DNA of 26,676 nucleotides, from the NCBI GenBank assembly GCA_934402515.1, contig CAKRTZ010000030.1:1-26676 (forward strand), read 5' to 3'. The DNA comes from an uncultured Lachnospiraceae bacterium. Lineage in GTDB: Bacteria > Bacillota > Clostridia > Lachnospirales > Lachnospiraceae. The notes under the pieces were generated by a model, which did not search any database, was not told where the DNA came from, and saw nothing but the letters and a program-made list of their open reading frames with translations. Numbering within the stretch: position 1 is the first letter of the stretch; each line of letters opens with the position of its first letter. Of this stretch, positions 23,037 to 26,676 are shown one piece after another. A program made the translations under genes and the position numbers.

Positions 23037-24638
23037 ATGGAACGAGCCGGAATTTTAAAAAATAAGCTGTTTCTGTATCTGACGGAATTTTTCGCCGGTA
23101 TGTCTGTGATGGCAGTGGAACTTGGTGCCAGCAGACTGCTTGCCCCTTATTTCAGTTCTTCCCAGATTGTGTGGACGATTATCATCGGAACCATCATGAT
23201 TGCCATGGCACTGGGAAACATTTACGGAGGAAAAAGCGCGGACAAGTCTCCTAACCCGGACAAACTTTACGGACGGATTCTCATTGCCGCCTGCTGGATC
23301 GCCCTGATTCCCGTGGTGGGCAAATACCTCATTCTGGGAATCTCCGCCCTGCTTATTTTTACCGTGAGCAATAACTTCTTAATTATAGCGGCATTCTGTG
23401 CCTGCATGATTATCTTCGTGTTTCCCTTATTTCTGCTGGGCACGGTGACTCCCTCCCTGGTGAAGTACACTGTGGACAGCCTGGACGACAGTGGACGGGT
23501 GGTGGGAACTCTGGGTGCCTTTAACACCATCGGAAGTATCATTGGAACTTTCGTCCCCACCTTCATCACTATCCCTGCAGTGGGAACCTCCATCACCTTC
23601 CTGATTTTTGCAGGAATCCTCATGGTGCTGTCTGCTCTTTACTTTATCAGCAGCCACACCGGAAAGAAAAAGGTGATTGCCTCTGCCTTGATTTTTGTCC
23701 TCTGCTGTGGGGTGGGCTACTCTGATTCCTTTGCCTTCTGGCAGAAAGATTTAACCTATGAAGGGGAGTCGGTCTACAACTATTTACAGGTATCCGAAAA
23801 TGACAGCCGGGTGGTACTTTCCACCAACGTGCTGTTCGGCGTGCAGTCCGTCTATATGAAAGAGGGCGGACTGACCGGTATGTATTATGACTATGCCATG
23901 GCAGCACCTCTCATGGTTTCAGATAAAAAGCCGGAGGACATGAATGTGTTGATTCTGGGCATGGGAACCGGAACCTATGCCACCCAGTGCAAAAAGTATT
24001 ACGGGGATATGAATTTAGAGGGCGTGGAGATTGACGAGAAAATCACGGAACTTTCCCGGAAATATTTTTTCCTGCCGGAGGAGGTAAAAGTTACCACCTA
24101 TGACGGGCGGGCATTTTTAAATGCAGTGGATGAGAAATACGATGTGATTATGGTGGATGCTTATCAGGATATCACCATCCCCTTCCAGATGTCCTCCACC
24201 GAGTTTTTCACTCTGGTGAAGGAGCATCTGACGGAGAATGGTGTCATGGTAGTGAATATGAATATGCGGGGAAGCGGAGAGGGCAATATCAATCAGTATC
24301 TTTCCGATACCATTGCCTCCGTATTTTCCACTGTCTATACGGCGGATGTAAAGGGTTCCACCAACCGGGAACTTTTTGCCTCAGATAATGCAGATATGCT
24401 GGAAATCTTTCAGCAAAATGTTACCACCCTGGAAAACCAGGACTTGCAGAATATGATGGAAACCGTATCGGCCCAAAGCCAGGCTTACCATGCAGGCAAT
24501 TATTTCATGACCGATGACAAAGCCCCGGTGGAACTGTTGGGCATGCAGGTCATCGACCAGCTGATTCAGGACGAGGTTGCCTATTACAAGGATATTTATG
24601 AGCGGGAGGGCATCAGCGGTCTGCTGAACAGCCTGTAA
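23037..24638 (+). CDS. Membrane-fused spermidine-synthase-like protein
   Basis: 533 residues in two parts. Residues about 10-225 hold six to seven hydrophobic helices (FFAGMSVMAVELGASRLLAPYF is typical of this family). Residues about 240-520 form a Rossmann methyltransferase-like domain of the spermidine synthase family, with LGMGTGT (307-313), VEID (330-333), YDGRAF (355-360) and VDAYQD (373-378). True aminopropyltransferases carry a D-x-x-D motif where this protein has DAYQD, so polyamine synthesis is possible but not assured. AAGGA lies 11 bases before the ATG. It stands alone, divergent from pckA and tail to tail with the hemerythrin gene (two bases between stop codons). Fused transporter/spermidine-synthase-like proteins are widespread and mostly uncharacterised. 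Confidence 0.85.
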   Translation: MERAGILKNKLFLYLTEFFAGMSVMAVELGASRLLAPYFSSSQIVWTIIIGTIMIAMALGNIYGGKSADKSPNPDKLYGRILIAACWIALIPVVGKYLILGISALLIFTVSNNFLIIAAFCACMIIFVFPLFLLGTVTPSLVKYTVDSLDDSGRVVGTLGAFNTIGSIIGTFVPTFITIPAVGTSITFLIFAGILMVLSALYFISSHTGKKKVIASALIFVLCCGVGYSDSFAFWQKDLTYEGESVYNYLQVSENDSRVVLSTNVLFGVQSVYMKEGGLTGMYYDYAMAAPLMVSDKKPEDMNVLILGMGTGTYATQCKKYYGDMNLEGVEIDEKITELSRKYFFLPEEVKVTTYDGRAFLNAVDEKYDVIMVDAYQDITIPFQMSSTEFFTLVKEHLTENGVMVVNMNMRGSGEGNINQYLSDTIASVFSTVYTADVKGSTNRELFASDNADMLEIFQQNVTTLENQDLQNMMETVSAQSQAYHAGNYFMTDDKAPVELLGMQVIDQLIQDEVAYYKDIYEREGISGLLNSL

Positions 24639-24640
24639 GC

Positions 24641-25474
24641 TTATTCCTCGATATGATTCTCTTGCATATAGACAGCAATCTTTTTATCCATTCCCTTGAT
24701 ATGGTTGACCAACCAGGTCAACAGGAACTGGACCAGATCATTTAAGTAGGTCTGCTGATTGTTGTCTATATCATCCAAATCCGATAAGTCGATGTCCACC
24801 AGCTTATCTACAAAAGCGGAATGAGCGCGTTTCTGGGCGGCAAGTCCCGGATACTGGATGCGCTCCATCAGAACTTCTTCATCGTGGAAGTGGAATTCTG
24901 TGTAATTTTTAAGTTCTGTGAGCAGGCGCACGATTTCATCATATTTATCGTGCAGCAGCTCCTCGTGAATCAAATCATTGGTTTCCTTGATAATCTCAAA
25001 CAGGCGACAATGCTCATCATCCACCAGCTCGATGCCTGTCTTATAGGCGTCGGTAAAAGCAAAAGGATCGGCTGTGGTTTCTGTCTGGGTTTTACCAATC
25101 ATCATATCACTGCTTAAAATGTGATGGTACAGCCAGCGCACCAGATAGGATAAAAGTCCCTGCAGAGATGCTTTGGCAGTCTCTGGAGAGGTGGTATCCA
25201 GCTGAAACTCGTTCATTTTCGTGGTAAAAGCCGCATGCTCTGCCTTCTGCAGGGAAAGCTCCGGGTCATGGATGCTCTCCATATAGGCCTCCTCATGGGC
25301 AAAGTGGGTCGCCGCGTAATCCTTTAAACTTGCCAGCAGGTTGTTAGCCACAGGCTTTACATCCGCAGCATCCTGGGAGAGGGTAATCGCCTCGTTCAAC
25401 ATCTGGAACAAGCGGCGGTGCTCCTCGTCAATCGCATCAATATGTATCAGACAATCTTCTGTAAATTCGTACAT
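24641..25474 (-). CDS. Tandem two-domain hemerythrin
   Basis: 277-residue cytoplasmic protein made of two bacteriohemerythrin domains, which bind O2 (or sense it) at a di-iron site. Domain 1 has ligands H19, H57, E61, H80, H118 and D123; domain 2 has H155, H195, E199, H218, H258 and D263. In both, the third helix histidine four residues before H80/H218 is a glutamine (Q76, Q214), so each site has six of the seven classical ligands. There is no signalling domain or membrane helix. The ATG at 25474 is chosen because GGAGG lies five bases upstream; the in-frame ATG at 25486 overlaps that site. In an anaerobe, oxygen scavenging or sensing is likely. Confidence 0.9.
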   Translation of the reverse strand: MYEFTEDCLIHIDAIDEEHRRLFQMLNEAITLSQDAADVKPVANNLLASLKDYAATHFAHEEAYMESIHDPELSLQKAEHAAFTTKMNEFQLDTTSPETAKASLQGLLSYLVRWLYHHILSSDMMIGKTQTETTADPFAFTDAYKTGIELVDDEHCRLFEIIKETNDLIHEELLHDKYDEIVRLLTELKNYTEFHFHDEEVLMERIQYPGLAAQKRAHSAFVDKLVDIDLSDLDDIDNNQQTYLNDLVQFLLTWLVNHIKGMDKKIAVYMQENHIEE

Positions 25475-25489
25475 GATTTCCTCCATTCT

Positions 25490-25505
25490 GAAGAAGACAT
25501 TCTTC
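25490..25505 (-). other. Small hairpin upstream of the hemerythrin ribosome binding site
   Basis: GAAGAA (25490-25495) and TTCTTC (25500-25505) pair perfectly across a four-base loop just ahead of the GGAGG site. It may modulate translation; significance is uncertain. Confidence 0.35.
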
Positions 25506-25573
25506 TTTTGTATTTTTAATTTGCAATATCATAGCACAGTTTGCTGGAAAGGGGTAGAGGAAAACGAAGTATT

Positions 25574-26038
25574 TTACCGGTTCACCAGATAAACGCCGAA
25601 ATTCAGATACCCGGCGAAGGTCACCCACAACAGATAGGGAACCATCAGGTACCCGGCGGCTTTGGAAATCTGTTTGAAGGACATGGTGGTAACGAGAATC
25701 AGAAACCACAGAACCAACAGCCATACAAAGGCAAAAAGATACCATTGCATGTTGAAGAAAAAGATGGACCAGAGGAAGTTGAACACCAGCTGCAGGCCGT
25801 AGACGGTGAGAGCCGCCTGGCTGGGTTTGCCGGAGGTGGCAACCAGATAAGATGCAATTCCCATCAGGATAAACAGAATCGTCCACACCACCGGGAAAAG
25901 CCAGTTGGGTGGCGTGAGAGGCGGCTTGTTGGCGGCGTTAAAAGCCTCCATGCCATCCTGGGTGAGAAAAGCGGAGATACCGCCTACTGCCAGTGGAATC
26001 AAAAGACAAATGAATAAGGTTTTCCATTGAATTTTCAT
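25574..26038 (-). CDS. tspO: TspO/MBR tryptophan-rich sensory protein
   Basis: Five-helix membrane protein of the translocator protein family, which binds porphyrins and affects stress or oxygen responses in bacteria. The 154 residues show the family pattern: KPPLTPPNWLFPVVWTILFILMGIASYLV, then LVFNFLWSIFFFNMQWYLFAF and PYLLWVTFAGYLNFGVYLVN near the C-terminus. The ATG at 26038 begins the first membrane helix after a short basic start and has GGGGAA upstream; the frame is open to 26125 but those residues are not family-like and lie in a hairpin-rich leader. It is encoded next to the hemerythrin gene in the same direction, 99 bases apart, so a link to oxygen or haem is possible. Confidence 0.93.
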   Translation of the reverse strand: MKIQWKTLFICLLIPLAVGGISAFLTQDGMEAFNAANKPPLTPPNWLFPVVWTILFILMGIASYLVATSGKPSQAALTVYGLQLVFNFLWSIFFFNMQWYLFAFVWLLVLWFLILVTTMSFKQISKAAGYLMVPYLLWVTFAGYLNFGVYLVNR

Positions 26039-26081
26039 AAAAAAATTCCCCGCTCCTGCTTGTTTTTCAGAGCATTGCAAG

Positions 26082-26168
26082 TTTGTGCGTAAGCACAAAT
26101 CTTGGGTGTGAAAGTTCATTTTCACACTTCCTGCCTGCTCCTTAAAGTACTATATGGAGCAAGGCAGG
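26082..26168 (-). other. Three consecutive hairpins in the tspO leader
   Basis: Three stems lie in 87 bases: TTTGTGC/GCACAAA with a GTAA loop (26082-26099), GTGTGAAA/TTTCACAC (26106-26127), and CCTGCC-GCTCC with GGAGC-GGCAGG (26130-26168, 11 bp with small internal offset). None is followed by a good T run on the minus strand, so they do not look like plain terminators. They separate tspO from the upstream membrane gene. Confidence 0.5.
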
Positions 26169-26196
26169 ATTTTATGCGTCACGGGGAAATTTTCGA

Positions 26197-26676
26197 TTAA
26201 AGAATGAGGAACAGGACACCCAGAAGAAAGCAGCCCTGGGCGAAGGCGTTGGTAATCTGCTCAATCCAGTTAGAGCGGAGTTTCGTCCCATCCAGTTTCA
26301 CAGCAAAGACACTCATGCAAATCATACCTGCCAGAGTGATCAGGAAAAACAAAAGGGAAGGAAAGGTGCAGATGCTGTGCCAGAGCACTTTCAGGCTTAG
26401 GGTTCCCAGGCTGATTCCCATAATGATACCAATGAGCATCAGCAGAAAACCGACAGGCATGAGAATTCGGAGCTGTTTGTTCAGGAGGGAAATGTCCTTT
26501 TTCGTGCCGGCAATCATAATTTTCCAGACCACTTTTCCTAATCCGGAGACCGCGCACAGTACCGCTCCTTTGATAAAAAACACATTTCTGAAACGCATTG
26601 CAATCAATACCATGGCGACACTGAAAAAGATGACGGGCAACGCGTCAAACAGTGCCAGCGATAAGGGAAAATCCTC
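26197..26676 (-). CDS. Membrane protein of unknown function, 5' end outside window
   Basis: The frame is open to the right edge of the window, and the 12 codons before the first possible start (TTG at 26640) read like protein (EDFPLSLALFDALPVIFFSVAM), so the gene begins outside. The visible 159 residues contain four to five hydrophobic helices joined by short basic loops (KKDISLLNKQLRILMP). I recognise no family. It precedes tspO in the same direction with a 158-base gap full of hairpins. Confidence 0.75.
   Translation of the reverse strand, partial: EDFPLSLALFDALPVIFFSVAMVLIAMRFRNVFFIKGAVLCAVSGLGKVVWKIMIAGTKKDISLLNKQLRILMPVGFLLMLIGIIMGISLGTLSLKVLWHSICTFPSLLFFLITLAGMICMSVFAVKLDGTKLRSNWIEQITNAFAQGCFLLGVLFLIL

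Noticed and set aside
1..26676. CRISPR arrays, transposases, integrases, tRNA or rRNA genes
   Set aside because: None was seen on either strand; the window looks like ordinary chromosome with mostly conserved genes.

Overview
The window comes from a spore-forming, low-to-mid-GC Bacillota genome, most likely a gut Lachnospiraceae (Clostridia). The grounds are the spoIIA-sigF-spoVA sporulation cluster, strong AGGAGG-type ribosome binding sites, a T-box leader in front of valS, an ECF-type vitamin transporter component, an ATP-dependent PEP carboxykinase and a bile salt hydrolase. No tRNA, rRNA, CRISPR array, insertion sequence or phage module was seen. The assignment rests on gene content read by eye, not on a database search.

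Layout. (1) 1-3164: a DNA-repair pair facing each other, an XPD/DinG-type iron-sulfur helicase with a nuclease-like N-terminus (its 5' end lies outside the window) and endonuclease IV. (2) 3165-3679: a gene-poor control region with a Spo0A-box promoter and three perfect DnaA boxes. (3) 3680-4987: an intracellular GH13 amylase. (4) 5072-6524, minus strand: an ECF S component and pyridoxal kinase, probably a vitamin B6 salvage operon behind a pair of direct-repeat operators. (5) 6668-12776: a promoter, a valine T-box (specifier GTA) and the valS-folC-small ORF-zinc-ribbon/TPR operon, closed by a terminator.

(6) 12804-16060: spoIIAA-spoIIAB-sigF-spoVAA-spoVAB-spoVAC. The first three form the forespore sigma-F switch; the last three begin the dipicolinate channel operon, but spoVAD and spoVAE do not follow. 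Between sigF and spoVAA the sequence holds a perfect sigma-G promoter nested in the left arm of a 14-bp hairpin whose right arm contains the spoVAA start codon. This looks like a switch that blocks translation from read-through mRNA and allows it only from the sigma-G transcript.

(7) 16149-19931: a soluble PocR-domain protein with a miniature chemoreceptor tip, then two lipoproteins, an M15 peptidase and a GH3 glucosidase. (8) 19967-20113: an orphan piece matching the C-terminus of FtsH. (9) 20110-22792, minus: pckA followed by a bile salt hydrolase. (10) 23037-24638: a membrane-fused spermidine-synthase-like protein. (11) 24641-26676, minus: a tandem hemerythrin, a TspO protein with a hairpin-rich leader, and an unrecognised membrane protein cut by the window edge.

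Three genes (spoIIAA, the M15 lipoprotein and bsh) start only a few tens of bases downstream of an intrinsic-terminator-like hairpin on the same strand, so their expression probably depends on read-through or on promoters upstream of the hairpin.
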